IMG/VR virus record: IMGVR_UViG_3300017719_005758
Span: 1-37,237 of that record
Reading direction: 5' to 3' (one strand)
DNA: 37,237 nucleotides
Source of the DNA: a virus
Made by a program: the position numbers and the translations under genes
Part shown: piece by piece, positions 6,491 to 15,227 of the stretch
Numbering within the stretch: the first letter of the stretch is position 1
Layout of the letters: every line of letters begins with the position of its first letter
The notes under the pieces: model-generated
Seen by the model: only the letters and a program-made list of their open reading frames with translations
Database searches by the model: none
Told to the model about the DNA's origin: nothing

Positions 6491-8102
6491 ACAAGTTACA
6501 TTAGGTTCAAAAGCTAGAACCAATTTAGTAAAAGGAATTGATACCTTAGCTGATGCTGTAGTATCAACACTAGGACCAAATGGTCGAAATGTAGTAATAG
6601 CAAACGAAATGGGAGTTCCACAATCAACAAAAGATGGAGTTACAGTTGCTAAATCAATTAAACTAAAAGATCCTGAACAAGAATTAGGAGTACAATTAGT
6701 AAAACAAGCTGCAATTAAAACAGCTGAAAAAGCAGGTGATGGTACAACTACATCTACTTTATTAGCTCGTGAAATGGTAAAAGCAGGATTAAATGCTTTA
6801 AATAATAATGAAAATGCAGTCCAAATTAAACGTGATATTGATTCTACAGTTGAAAAAGTAGTTAACAATCTTAGAAACAATATTTCAGAAGATATCTCAG
6901 GAGAAGAACAATTAGAACAAATTGCAACTATATCAGCAAATAATGATCCAGAAACCGGAAAATTAATTGCTACTGCTATTGACAAAGTAGGAATGGAAGG
7001 AGTTGTTCATATAGAAGAATCCCGAACAGGAGAAACATATTTGGAAACAGTAGAAGGTATGCAATTTGATAGAGGTTATAAATCCCCGTATTTTGTAACT
7101 GATAATAATACAATGACTGCTACTTTAGATAATCCACTTATATTAATTGCGGATAGTAAAATTACTCAAGTAAAAGAATTATTACCTATTCTTGAAAGTG
7201 TTTCTTCACAAGCAAAATCATTACTTATTATAGCAGAAGATATTGATCAAGAAGCATTAGCAACTCTTATTGTTAATAAAATGAGAGGTACTATGAAAGT
7301 ATGTGCTGTAAAAGCCCCAGATTTTGGTGATAGACGTAAATTAGTTTTAGAAGATATTGCAGTCACAACAGGTGGTGTAGTATTTGATAAACAAAAAGGA
7401 ATGAAAATGGATAAATTTAGTTGGGAATGGTTTGGAGAAGCTAGAACCGCAACTATAGATAAAGAAAAGACAACACTGGTAGATGGAAAAGGAACAATTG
7501 AATCAATTGAAACACGTATTGAAGAACTACAACAACAAATTGACAAAGCAGACTCACCGTTCGAAATCGAAAAACTCCAAGAAAGACTTGCAAAATTTGT
7601 CGGAGGAGTAGCAGTTATTCATGTAGGTGGAAATACTGAAACTGAAATGAAAGAGAAAAAAGATAGGGTTGATGATGCTTTACATGCAACAAAAGCCGCT
7701 ATTGAAGAAGGTATAGTACCTGGTGGTGGAACAGCATTATTATATGCATCATCAGGATTAGAAGCTAAAACAACAGGAGCAGCTATTGTAATAGAAGCTT
7801 GTGCTAAACCCTTTAATCAAATTTTAGTTAATGCTGGGTTTGATGAAGTTAAGGGGCAAATTTTAGCTGATAATTTAGTTAACTCTGGTAATGATACTTG
7901 GGCTGGATTTAATATTAAAAATGAAAAAACAGTTAATATGAAAGAAGCTGGTATTATCGATCCAACTAAAGTAGCAAGAACTGCATTGCAAAATGCGGCA
8001 TCTGTTGCTGGTACAGTATTACTAACAGAATGTACTGTAGTAAATGAAATTACTGAGGAAAATCCTCAACAACAAGTTGATCCATCAATGATGGGTTATT
8101 AA
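6483..8102 (+). CDS. groEL: Chaperonin GroEL
   Basis: A full-length 539-residue group I chaperonin. The ATP-binding DGTTT motif is at 86-90, and the catalytic aspartate of VDDALHATKAA falls at residue 398, the same number as in E. coli. Apical and intermediate domains follow the bacterial pattern. The C-terminus lacks the repeated GGM tail and ends QQQVDPSMMGY, so the flexible tail in the chamber is unusual. With its own GroES this should form an independent folding machine for phage proteins. It starts inside the end of groES. The minus-strand reading frames in this region are shadows. Confidence 0.96.
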   Translation: MNKQVTLGSKARTNLVKGIDTLADAVVSTLGPNGRNVVIANEMGVPQSTKDGVTVAKSIKLKDPEQELGVQLVKQAAIKTAEKAGDGTTTSTLLAREMVKAGLNALNNNENAVQIKRDIDSTVEKVVNNLRNNISEDISGEEQLEQIATISANNDPETGKLIATAIDKVGMEGVVHIEESRTGETYLETVEGMQFDRGYKSPYFVTDNNTMTATLDNPLILIADSKITQVKELLPILESVSSQAKSLLIIAEDIDQEALATLIVNKMRGTMKVCAVKAPDFGDRRKLVLEDIAVTTGGVVFDKQKGMKMDKFSWEWFGEARTATIDKEKTTLVDGKGTIESIETRIEELQQQIDKADSPFEIEKLQERLAKFVGGVAVIHVGGNTETEMKEKKDRVDDALHATKAAIEEGIVPGGGTALLYASSGLEAKTTGAAIVIEACAKPFNQILVNAGFDEVKGQILADNLVNSGNDTWAGFNIKNEKTVNMKEAGIIDPTKVARTALQNAASVAGTVLLTECTVVNEITEENPQQQVDPSMMGY

Positions 8103-8120
8103 CCAATAAATAATAAAAAA

Positions 8121-8288
8121 ATGACAAAACAAGAAATTTTTGAGATTATTGAAACAAATTTCAATATCTTAGCAGCAGAAAACGATGGAACTACTAAGGC
8201 AAGTCAAGCACGAGCTAGAAAAGCAGCCCAAGCTATTAAACGAGTAATCACAGATTATAAAAAAGCATCTGTGGCTGAGTCAAAATAG
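8121..8288 (+). CDS. Histone H1-like small basic protein
   Basis: A 55-residue protein from ATG 8121. After an acidic N-terminal helix comes the basic, alanine-rich segment KASQARARKAAQAIKRVITD, which resembles the small histone H1/Hc1-like nucleoid proteins of Flavobacteria. It may bind phage or host DNA. It follows groEL by 18 bases, and its 3' end overlaps the promoter-like element before the next gene. Confidence 0.55.
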   Translation: MTKQEIFEIIETNFNILAAENDGTTKASQARARKAAQAIKRVITDYKKASVAESK

Positions 8289-8301
8289 TTTCGTATATTA
8301 T
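8270..8301 (+). promoter_or_regulatory. Promoter candidate overlapping the start codon at 8300
   Basis: TGTG at 8270-8273, 20 bases, then TATATTAT at 8294-8301, preceded by TTTCG. The ATG at 8300 is part of the box. Transcription from here would begin a few bases inside that gene, so the promoter may really serve gp44 at 8550, or the gene start may be wrong. Confidence 0.4.
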
Positions 8302-8569
8302 GGCTACAAAGATTGAAGAAAAAAATATCCTAATCGCTCGGAGAGTTCCTCCGGGCGACAAATGGAGATTAGTTGCAAATGAACCAGATGGTCCTGTACA
8401 TAAAACTTTAACTGATGCCTTAGAAGCATACATGGTCAAAACAGGATTTAAAGGTCACTACAGGTTAGAACCACTTAAAAGTAGTTTATATGCAATTGAT
8501 TCTAAAGAAACAGAAGTAATACCAGAACCAGAAAAGAAATATTCAATATATGGCGAATACGGAGAATAG
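8300..8569 (+). CDS. Hypothetical protein upstream of the clamp loader
   Basis: An 89-residue protein of unknown function, probably one compact alpha/beta domain: a strand (NILIARRVP), a PGDKWRLVANEPDGPV turn, a helix (TLTDALEAYMVKTG), and a Glu/Lys tail. It overlaps the gp44 gene by 20 bases, and a promoter-like box abuts its ATG. Nothing in it indicates an enzyme. Confidence 0.55.
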   Translation: MATKIEEKNILIARRVPPGDKWRLVANEPDGPVHKTLTDALEAYMVKTGFKGHYRLEPLKSSLYAIDSKETEVIPEPEKKYSIYGEYGE

Positions 8570-9485
8570 TTTATTAGTAGAAAAATATAGACCTAAAACA
8601 TTAAATAATTATGTTGGAAATGAAAATATAAAAAAATCTATATCTGCCTATTTAAACCAAAATGATATTCAAAATTTTATATTTTATGGTCCTGCAGGAA
8701 CTGGTAAAACAACGTTAGCAAAAATTATTGTTAATAGTCTAGACTGTGATCATCTATATATTAATGCTTCTGATGAACGTGGTATTGAAACCATTAGAGA
8801 TAAAGTTTCTAGTTTTGCATCTGTTGCTTCGTTTAAACCACTTAAAGTGGTTATTTTAGATGAAGCAGATTTTCTTACAATTCAAGCTCAAGCATCACTT
8901 AGAAATATAATTGAAACATTTTCTCGTACTACAAGATTTATTATGACTTGTAATTTTGTAGAACGTATTATTGATCCCCTACAATCTAGATGTCAAGTAC
9001 TTAAAATTGTACCTCCAACCAAAAAAGATGTTGCTAAACATTTAAATTGGATTTGTAATGAAGAATCAATTACACATGAAATAAATGATTTAGTACCTCT
9101 AGTTAATCAATATTATCCCGATTTACGTAAGTGTATTAATACTATACAATTATCAACTGTAGATGGTGGGGCAAATGATTTATATCTTAGGTTAGATCAA
9201 TCCATACTAGTATCATCTAATTATATAGACAAGGTTATTACTGAATTATCTAAAGGTAATAAAGTATCATCATTTAATACCATACGTCAAATTATAGCAG
9301 ATGCTAATGTAGATGACTTTGATGGGTTATTTAGAGCACTTTATGATCGTTCATCTGAATATTATAAAGATAAAGAAGGCACAGCAACACTAGCAATAAA
9401 CGAACACCAATATAAAGCAAATTTCCGTATTGACAAGGAAATAAATATAATGTCATTAATTCAAACTTTAATAAAATATAAATAA
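8550..9485 (+). CDS. 44: Clamp loader large subunit (T4 gp44-like AAA+ ATPase)
   Basis: A 311-residue AAA+ ATPase that opens and loads the sliding clamp. Walker A is GPAGTGKTT (47-55), Walker B is VILDEAD (DEAD at 104-107), sensor 1 is in FIMTCNF, and the arginine-finger SRC motif is at 146-148. T4 gp44 is 319 residues, so this is full length. It is followed after seven bases by a small gene and then by the gp62-like subunit, preserving the T4 order 45-44-62 with insertions. Confidence 0.95.
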   Translation: MANTENSLLVEKYRPKTLNNYVGNENIKKSISAYLNQNDIQNFIFYGPAGTGKTTLAKIIVNSLDCDHLYINASDERGIETIRDKVSSFASVASFKPLKVVILDEADFLTIQAQASLRNIIETFSRTTRFIMTCNFVERIIDPLQSRCQVLKIVPPTKKDVAKHLNWICNEESITHEINDLVPLVNQYYPDLRKCINTIQLSTVDGGANDLYLRLDQSILVSSNYIDKVITELSKGNKVSSFNTIRQIIADANVDDFDGLFRALYDRSSEYYKDKEGTATLAINEHQYKANFRIDKEINIMSLIQTLIKYK

Positions 9486-9492
9486 TTAAACT

Positions 9493-9735
9493 ATGGAACA
9501 ACCAGTTCAACAACCCAAAATCGATTTATCCAACACTACTGCATTAAAAAACTTTGATGGAGGGGATACATTTACTCAACAATTTATCATTCGTAAAGTT
9601 TCTAGATTTGTAACAGGTACTGATGAAGATGCTATGATGCCTATTCCAGTATTTGTATGTACAGAATCAGGTAAAATTGTAGGAGAAGGATTACCTCCTG
9701 AATTAAGAGAAGAATATAAAGATCAACTTCTTTAA
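9493..9735 (+). CDS. Hypothetical protein between gp44 and gp62
   Basis: An 80-residue protein I do not recognise. The first ~20 residues are polar and probably disordered (MEQPVQQPKIDLSNTTALK), followed by strands (TQQFIIRKVSRFVTG, PIPVFVCTESGKIVGEG) and a Glu-rich helix. It overlaps the gp62 start by one base (TAATG), so it belongs to the clamp-loader operon and could be a partner of that complex. Confidence 0.6.
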   Translation: MEQPVQQPKIDLSNTTALKNFDGGDTFTQQFIIRKVSRFVTGTDEDAMMPIPVFVCTESGKIVGEGLPPELREEYKDQLL

Positions 9736-10148
9736 TGAAAAATATTTTTGATTGGTTAAAAGCAATTAATAATACCAAACCCCCAGCTGAGTCTTTTACA
9801 GACAAAGATTGGGAGGTTTGGAACAGTTATATGATACATAGATTTTTATCTATGAATCCTGATTATTTAGAAATTGTAAATTATGTTCAAGATTTTCCCC
9901 CACAGGAAAAAAGAATGATTTATAATATTTATAGAGAATTTATTCCAAAAAATAATAAATGGAGTAAATATATTAAATCTAAAGTAAAACAACCAAATAA
10001 AGATTTAATTATTAATATTAAAAATTATTTCCAATGTTCATCAAAAGAAGCAAAAGAATATATAAATATATTGGATTCTACAGACGTAGGTCGTATATTA
10101 TCTAGTATAGGATTAGAAAAAAAAGAAATTAAACAATTATTAAAATGA
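9735..10148 (+). CDS. 62: Clamp loader small subunit (T4 gp62-like)
   Basis: A 137-residue all-helical protein following gp44. The N-terminal FDWLKAINNTK segment and the middle YMIHRFLSMNPDYLEIVNYV, rich in aromatic and Met residues, match the gp62-like clamp-loader subunit of T4-like cyanophages as I remember it. T4 gp62 itself is longer (187). It would complete the gp44(4):gp62(1) loader. The assignment leans on this pattern and on synteny. It overlaps the next gene by four bases. Confidence 0.78.
   Translation: MKNIFDWLKAINNTKPPAESFTDKDWEVWNSYMIHRFLSMNPDYLEIVNYVQDFPPQEKRMIYNIYREFIPKNNKWSKYIKSKVKQPNKDLIINIKNYFQCSSKEAKEYINILDSTDVGRILSSIGLEKKEIKQLLK
10070..10101 (+). promoter_or_regulatory. 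Promoter candidate within gp62
   Basis: ATTG at 10070-10073, 20 bases, then TATATTAT at 10094-10101, preceded by GGTCG. Three of four -33 bases fit. It lies about 45 bases upstream of the gene at 10145 and could drive that gene, the nucleotide-modification gene and the nuclease. Confidence 0.35.
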
Positions 10149-10375
10149 CAAAAGAATTATATAATATGTTAAAAACATCTGCTGAGGCAGATAAAGCTAA
10201 AGCATTATTATCACTTGAATTACTTGGTAATAAAGCAGTAGGAATTGGAGATCACTCTACAGAAGATTTTTATAAAAATGCTGAAGAAGCACTTATAAAT
10301 CTAGTTGATGCTGATGATAGATTAGCAGCACTAAATACTTATTTTCTAGATAGTAAAGAACAAATCAATGGGTGA
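10145..10375 (+). CDS. Hypothetical helical protein
   Basis: A 76-residue protein of unknown function, predicted almost wholly helical and acidic, with Ala/Leu-rich heptad-like stretches (AEADKAKALLSLELLG, EEALINLVDADDRLAALN). It overlaps gp62 by four bases and the next gene by eight. T4 has regA at this place, but at 76 residues and with no visible similarity this is not a convincing RegA. Confidence 0.6.
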   Translation: MTKELYNMLKTSAEADKAKALLSLELLGNKAVGIGDHSTEDFYKNAEEALINLVDADDRLAALNTYFLDSKEQING

Positions 10376-10847
10376 TTCAGTTAAAAAATACATGGAGAGT
10401 TTAGAAAATAAAATTAATAGCGGGGGACATTTTGCTTCCAACGCCATCCAATTATCAAAATTTATGAGTGATAGAGAAATTATGAATGCTAAAAACGGGG
10501 TATCAACAAAATTAAGTGTACAAGTATTCGAAAAAGAATACCCTGAATTATCTAAGGAATTTAAAAAAATCCAAAAAGAAATGTATGAAATGTTTGCCCG
10601 TAAACATATGGATTATGGTTTAAATAACATTGCTTTAGGTGGAGATATCGTTAATAACAGCGATGATAAACAATTTTCATTAACTGGGTTATGTATTAGA
10701 TTAACTGACAAAATATCACGTTTAAAAAATTTACTAATTAATGGTAGATCATTTGTTGAAGGTGAAGGTATGCAAGATACATTTATAGATATTGCTAATT
10801 ATGGAATAATCGGTCTTTTAGTAGGTCGAGATAAATGGAAAAAATAG
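10368..10847 (+). CDS. Nucleotide modification-associated protein (Nmad1/DUF1599-like)
   Basis: A 159-residue all-helical protein of the DUF1599/Nmad1 type, related to MazG-like pyrophosphohydrolases and associated with phage modified-nucleotide systems. The diagnostic parts are ARKHMDYGLNN near residue 77, then LCIRLTDKISRLKNLL, and the C-terminal GMQDTFIDIANYGIIG. Catalytic acids are expected in the D81, D113 and D136-D140 regions. It may sanitise or hydrolyse a particular nucleotide. Whether this phage has modified DNA cannot be told from the sequence. It sits between the clamp-loader genes and a recombination-type nuclease. Confidence 0.75.
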   Translation: MGDSVKKYMESLENKINSGGHFASNAIQLSKFMSDREIMNAKNGVSTKLSVQVFEKEYPELSKEFKKIQKEMYEMFARKHMDYGLNNIALGGDIVNNSDDKQFSLTGLCIRLTDKISRLKNLLINGRSFVEGEGMQDTFIDIANYGIIGLLVGRDKWKK

Positions 10848-10848
10848 T

Positions 10849-11823
10849 TTGGCTAAAAAACTTCCAAAAATAGTAAAAGAGATTAGAAATAATCCCCCAC
10901 CACCTATTAATTATGCATATCAAAAGAATATATCATATTCTCAGATGTCTATATTTAGAGGATGTCCTCATAGATGGAAACTTCAGTATAAAGATAAAAT
11001 TAAACGATTTACATCTTCTATCCATACTGTATTTGGAACTGCTATGCATGAATCAATGCAATATTATCTAGATTATGCTTATGAAAAATCATTTGCTGCT
11101 GCTGATAGAGATATTGATTTAAAAGAAGATTTTCAAGGTCGATATATAAGTGAATATCAAGTACAATATAGAAAGAATAATGATTCTCATTTTTCTGATG
11201 CCGTTGAAATGAGAGAATTTTTTGAAGATGGGGTAGCTATTTTAGAATGGTTTAAGAAAAAGCGTAATAGATATTTTAGTAAAAAGGGTACATATTTAGT
11301 TGGATGTGAAATACCAATTGTAGTAGCACCAAATAAAATGTTAAATAACGTATTATATGTGGGGTATCTTGATGTTGTAACATATTGTGAAACAACAGAT
11401 ACATTTAAAATAATCGATATAAAAACAAGTACTAATGGGTGGAATGATTATTCTAAAAAAGATGAAAATAAACAATTCCAACTATTACTCTATAAACAAT
11501 ACTTTTCAGAACAATATAATATACCTTTAAATAAAATTGAAATTGAGTTTTTTATTCTTAAAAGAAAGGTATTAGATCCTAATGATGAAAAGCTTATGTC
11601 ACCTTATCAAGCTTATAGGGTACAACAATTTGCACCACCAAGTGGTAAAATTAAACTATCAAGAGCAAAAAATGCTATTAATGATTTTATTAATGAATGT
11701 TTTAATTCAAGTGGTAAAATAAAAGAAGCAGATTATCCAAAATCTCCTTCTAAATGGAATTGTAATTTTTGTCCTTATGGAGAAGATAAAGAATTATGTG
11801 GAGCTAAACAACATTTTTCGTAG
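10849..11823 (+). CDS. PD-(D/E)XK nuclease with Cas4/AddB-like cysteine cluster
   Basis: A 324-residue RecB/Cas4-type nuclease. The catalytic core is GYLDVV (D175), FKIIDIKTS (D190, K192) and Q209 in QFQLLLY; upstream GTAMHESM supplies the H67 of the family. Four cysteines, C39 (RGCPHRW) and C305-x2-C308-x8-C317, match the split arrangement that binds a 4Fe-4S cluster in Cas4 and AddB. It probably degrades or resects DNA ends in recombination or host DNA breakdown. The start is a TTG at 10849, one base after the previous stop; no upstream ATG is available. Confidence 0.85.
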   Translation: MAKKLPKIVKEIRNNPPPPINYAYQKNISYSQMSIFRGCPHRWKLQYKDKIKRFTSSIHTVFGTAMHESMQYYLDYAYEKSFAAADRDIDLKEDFQGRYISEYQVQYRKNNDSHFSDAVEMREFFEDGVAILEWFKKKRNRYFSKKGTYLVGCEIPIVVAPNKMLNNVLYVGYLDVVTYCETTDTFKIIDIKTSTNGWNDYSKKDENKQFQLLLYKQYFSEQYNIPLNKIEIEFFILKRKVLDPNDEKLMSPYQAYRVQQFAPPSGKIKLSRAKNAINDFINECFNSSGKIKEADYPKSPSKWNCNFCPYGEDKELCGAKQHFS

Positions 11824-11844
11824 GTTTCCACATACGTATATATA
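11813..11844 (+). promoter_or_regulatory. Weak promoter candidate before the glycan cluster
   Basis: ATTT at 11813-11816, 20 bases, then TATATATA at 11837-11844, preceded by TACG. The -7 box departs from the common TATATT form, so support is modest. It lies in the only gap (48 bases) before the glycan genes, 27 bases ahead of the ATG at 11872. Confidence 0.3.
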
Positions 11845-11871
11845 TAAATAATGTTTTAATAAATAAAGACT

Positions 11872-12072
11872 ATGAGTTCAACAAAAAACCAAACACTAAC
11901 TAGTGTTAAAGTCCAAACCCCTTTATTTGAGGAATTTAAAATTGAATGTGTAAAGCGTAAATTTTCATTTCAAAAACTTGCTGATCGTGCTTTGTTTTTG
12001 TATCTTACAGATGAAGATTTTCGTAAAAAAATTACAAATCAAATTAACCTCCAAATAAAAAAGAATGGATAG
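11872..12072 (+). CDS. Possible ribbon-helix-helix regulator
   Basis: A 66-residue protein. A short strand (LTSVKVQTPLFEEFKI) is followed by two helices (ECVKRKFSFQKLADRALFLYL), the outline of a MetJ/Arc ribbon-helix-helix DNA-binding protein; similar short proteins occur in T4-like marine phages. It precedes the glycan cluster and overlaps the first glycosyltransferase by eight bases, so it may regulate that cluster. There is no direct evidence of DNA binding. Confidence 0.5.
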   Translation: MSSTKNQTLTSVKVQTPLFEEFKIECVKRKFSFQKLADRALFLYLTDEDFRKKITNQINLQIKKNG

Positions 12073-13513
12073 AAAATTTAGTTATATTCCCAAAGATAAA
12101 CGTAAAAAAATACTTTTAATTTGTGATGATATCAGAGTACATTCAGGTGTTGCTACTGTTGCTAAAGAAATTGTAGTACATACTGCAAATCATTTTAATT
12201 GGTGTCAAATAGCAGGTGCTATTAGACATCCTGAAAAAGGAAAACAACTAGATCTATCAGATGAAACTAATAAAGTAGCAAAAATTGAAGATTCTTATGT
12301 AAAATTATTCCCTGTAGATGGTTATGGTAATGAACAGATTTTAAGAGAAATTTTAAAATTTGAAAAACCAGATGCCGTAATGTTGTTTACAGATCCAAGA
12401 TATTTTGAGTTTGTTTTTAGAATGGAGGCTGAAATTAGAAAAATTTGTCCTATTATGTATCTTAATATTTGGGATGATTTACCTGCTCCTATGTATAACA
12501 GTGCTTACTATGAAGCTTGTGATTTATTAATGGGAATTTCAAAACAAACTGTAAATATTAATAAGTTAGTTTTAAAAGGAAAAGAAAAAAATAGACTATT
12601 TAAATATTTACCTCATGGTAAAAATGAAAATATCTATTACCCTTTAACACAAGAAGAAAAATCATCAAAAGATTTTATTAACTTTAAAAAAAGTATATTT
12701 AAAAATAAAAACCCTAAATTTGTTGGTTTCTTTAACTCTAGGAATATTAGGAGAAAACAAATCCCTGATACTTTATTAGCTTTTAGAGAATTTTTATATT
12801 CATTACCTAAAGAAGAAGCTAAAGAATGTTTTCTAATATTACATACAGAAGCAGTAACTGATCATGGTACAGATCTATATAAAGTAAGAGAATATTTATT
12901 TGGAGAAGATTTTGAAGATCAAATTATATTTTCCCACCAAAAATATGATGATAGAATATTAAATTGGTTATATAATATAGCTGATGTACAACTATTAATT
13001 ACATCAAATGAAGGATGGGGATTAACAATTACTGAGGCTATTTTAGCAGGTACTCCTATTATAGCTAATACTACAGGTGGGATGCAAGATCAAATGAGAT
13101 TTGTAGATAATGAAGGTAAATGGTTTGAACCGGATGAGAATGTGCCTTCTAATCATAGGGGTACATATAAAGAACATGGTGAATGGGCATTTCCAGTTTA
13201 TCCAACTTCAAATTCAATACAAGGTTCTCCTCCTACTCCTTACATTTATGATGATAGATGTTCATGGGAAGATGTTAGTAAAAGATTAAAAGAAGTATAT
13301 CTTATGAATAAAGAGGAACTTCAATCTAGAGGGTTAAAAGGTAGAGAATGGGCTATAAGTAATGAAGCTGGTTTTACATCAAAACACCAGGCTGAAAGAT
13401 TTGTAGAATATGTAAATGAACTATTTGATACTTGGGAACCAAGAGAAAAATATGAAATAGTAAATGCAAATGAATATAAAGGAAAATTTTTAAACCATAA
13501 AATAATTTATTAA
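12065..13513 (+). CDS. Glycosyltransferase, GT4-like (GT-B fold)
   Basis: A 482-residue GT-B glycosyltransferase. The C-terminal domain carries the retaining E-x7-E motif (E316 and E324 in NEGWGLTITEAILAG) with a TTGGMQD loop beyond it, the standard donor-binding site for a nucleotide-activated sugar. The N-terminal acceptor domain starts with a strand and a glycine turn (ILLICDDIRVHSGVATV). It is cytoplasmic, with no membrane segment. It is the first of the sugar-transfer enzymes and overlaps the next gene by one base. Donor and acceptor are unknown. Confidence 0.85.
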   Translation: MDRKFSYIPKDKRKKILLICDDIRVHSGVATVAKEIVVHTANHFNWCQIAGAIRHPEKGKQLDLSDETNKVAKIEDSYVKLFPVDGYGNEQILREILKFEKPDAVMLFTDPRYFEFVFRMEAEIRKICPIMYLNIWDDLPAPMYNSAYYEACDLLMGISKQTVNINKLVLKGKEKNRLFKYLPHGKNENIYYPLTQEEKSSKDFINFKKSIFKNKNPKFVGFFNSRNIRRKQIPDTLLAFREFLYSLPKEEAKECFLILHTEAVTDHGTDLYKVREYLFGEDFEDQIIFSHQKYDDRILNWLYNIADVQLLITSNEGWGLTITEAILAGTPIIANTTGGMQDQMRFVDNEGKWFEPDENVPSNHRGTYKEHGEWAFPVYPTSNSIQGSPPTPYIYDDRCSWEDVSKRLKEVYLMNKEELQSRGLKGREWAISNEAGFTSKHQAERFVEYVNELFDTWEPREKYEIVNANEYKGKFLNHKIIY

Positions 13514-14787
13514 TGAGTAAAACAAGTTTTGTAATAAGTTGCCCATTTGACACTTATAGTGGATATGGAGCTAGATCAAGAGATATAGTTAAAGCTATAA
13601 TACAATCTGGAAAATATGATGTAATGTTATTACCCCAGAGATGGGGATCAACTTCTTGGGGTTTTTGTGATGCACACCCTGAATGGAAGTTTTTAAATGA
13701 TTTAAAAATTAATAGATTAACTAAACGTCCTGATATTTGGATGCAAATTACAATACCTAATGAATTTCAACCAGTTGGGAGATATAATATTGGATGTACC
13801 GCAGGTATTGAAGCTGATAAATGCAAACCAGAATGGATTGCTGGTTTAAATAAAATGGATAGGAATTTTGTGTCTTCTAAATTCACAAAAAAGATGTTTG
13901 AAGAACAAATATTTGATCAAAAAGATAAAAAAACAAACCAAGTTATAGGAAGTATTAAATTAGAAAAACCTATAGATGTTGTATTTGAAGGTGTAGATTT
14001 AGATACATATAAACCTCTAAAAAGTACTGAATTAACTACTTTTGATTTTAGTAAAATTAAAGAATCATTTTGTTATTTATTTGTAGGACATTGGATGAAA
14101 GCAGATTTTGGTCATGATAGAAAAAATGTTAGTTTATTAGTAAAAGCATTTTATGAAACATTTAAAAATAAAAAGAAAAAACCTGCTTTAATATTAAAAT
14201 CATCTACTGGAGTAGCAGGATATATGAGTAGAGATGAAATTTTAGATAAAATTAACAAAATTAAAAAATCAGTAGATTCTAAAATTTTACCTAATATTTA
14301 TGTTTTAAATGGAGAATTTAGTGATTCTGAAATGAATGAATTATATAACCATCCTAAAGTAAAAGCAATGGTTAGTTTAACTAAAGGAGAAGGGTTTGGT
14401 AGACCATTACTAGAATTTACTACAACAGGTAAACCTGTAATAGCTTCAGGTTGGTCTGGTCATACAGATTTTTTACATAATCAATTTTCAGTTTTAATAC
14501 CTGGAGAATTAGAACCTGTACACGCCTCTGCTGCTAATAATTGGTTAATTACTGAAGCTAAATGGTTTAAACCTGATACTAGATATGTTGGAGGTTCTTT
14601 TAAAAATGTATTTGAGAAATATAAAGATTTTAGAACAAAAAGTAAAAGACAAAAATATTATACACAACAAAATTATAGTTGGAAACATATGGAAAAATTA
14701 GTTAATGAAATTTTAGATAATAATCTTCCAGAGTTTCCTAAAGAAATGGAGCTAAAACTCCCAGAATTAAATATACCAAAATTATGA
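13513..14787 (+). CDS. Glycosyltransferase, GT4-like (GT-B fold)
   Basis: A 424-residue second GT-B enzyme. The E-x7-E motif is E293/E301 in KGEGFGRPLLEF, followed by GKPVIASGWSGHTDFL. The N-terminus has a GYGARSRDI glycine-rich loop after the first strand. It differs enough from the preceding transferase that it is probably not a recent duplicate. It overlaps the upstream stop by one base and the downstream gene by four, so the three genes are translationally linked. Confidence 0.83.
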   Translation: MSKTSFVISCPFDTYSGYGARSRDIVKAIIQSGKYDVMLLPQRWGSTSWGFCDAHPEWKFLNDLKINRLTKRPDIWMQITIPNEFQPVGRYNIGCTAGIEADKCKPEWIAGLNKMDRNFVSSKFTKKMFEEQIFDQKDKKTNQVIGSIKLEKPIDVVFEGVDLDTYKPLKSTELTTFDFSKIKESFCYLFVGHWMKADFGHDRKNVSLLVKAFYETFKNKKKKPALILKSSTGVAGYMSRDEILDKINKIKKSVDSKILPNIYVLNGEFSDSEMNELYNHPKVKAMVSLTKGEGFGRPLLEFTTTGKPVIASGWSGHTDFLHNQFSVLIPGELEPVHASAANNWLITEAKWFKPDTRYVGGSFKNVFEKYKDFRTKSKRQKYYTQQNYSWKHMEKLVNEILDNNLPEFPKEMELKLPELNIPKL

Positions 14788-15227
14788 AACATGACTCACT
14801 AAAAATATGCACCAGATGTGGTTCAGATGCTTGTTATACCCAAGAAGTAACTAAAGATATTAATATAGAAATGTGTTATGGATGTGGTTTTCAAAGTAAC
14901 AGTATAATTAAAAAAGGAAATGAATTCTTTAATCAACAATTTGAAAATCTTCCAGAATTATATAAAGAATTAATGGATGAAGAAGAAGAAACAGGTAAAA
15001 TATGGATGCCCACTATTATTAACTTAAAAGATAAGGGTATGGTTTTTGCTGATGGAACTGGAAGAAATAATTGGAGATGGGCTGCAGTCAAAGCAGTAGA
15101 AATACCTAAGGAAGAACAAGAAAAATTTAAAGGAGAAAAACATAAAGCTGATATGTCTACTATAAAACATTTTGTAGAACGTGAATTTATAGAAGCACTT
15201 TCATATATTGGCGTATTACCAGAATAA
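14784..15227 (+). CDS. Zinc-ribbon protein of unknown function
   Basis: A 147-residue protein with two CxxC pairs, CTRCGS near residue 9 and CYGCGF near residue 31, that can hold a zinc ion. The rest is a mixed domain with a conserved-looking WMPTIINLKDKGMVFADG strand and W-R-W residues (NNWRWAAVKAVEIP). Similar small zinc-ribbon proteins occur in T4-like marine phages, but I know no function. Lying among glycosyltransferases, it may still be a separate phage function. Confidence 0.6.
   Translation: MKHDSLKICTRCGSDACYTQEVTKDINIEMCYGCGFQSNSIIKKGNEFFNQQFENLPELYKELMDEEEETGKIWMPTIINLKDKGMVFADGTGRNNWRWAAVKAVEIPKEEQEKFKGEKHKADMSTIKHFVEREFIEALSYIGVLPE

Noticed and set aside
6449-6985. Long minus-strand frame of 178 codons
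   Set aside because: It lies entirely antisense to groES/groEL, with no promoter or start context, and its product is a hydrophobic, Ser/Phe-rich shadow of the coding strand. The same applies to the other minus-strand frames, e.g. 7247-7546, 23980-24189, 28564-28845 and 35884-36159.
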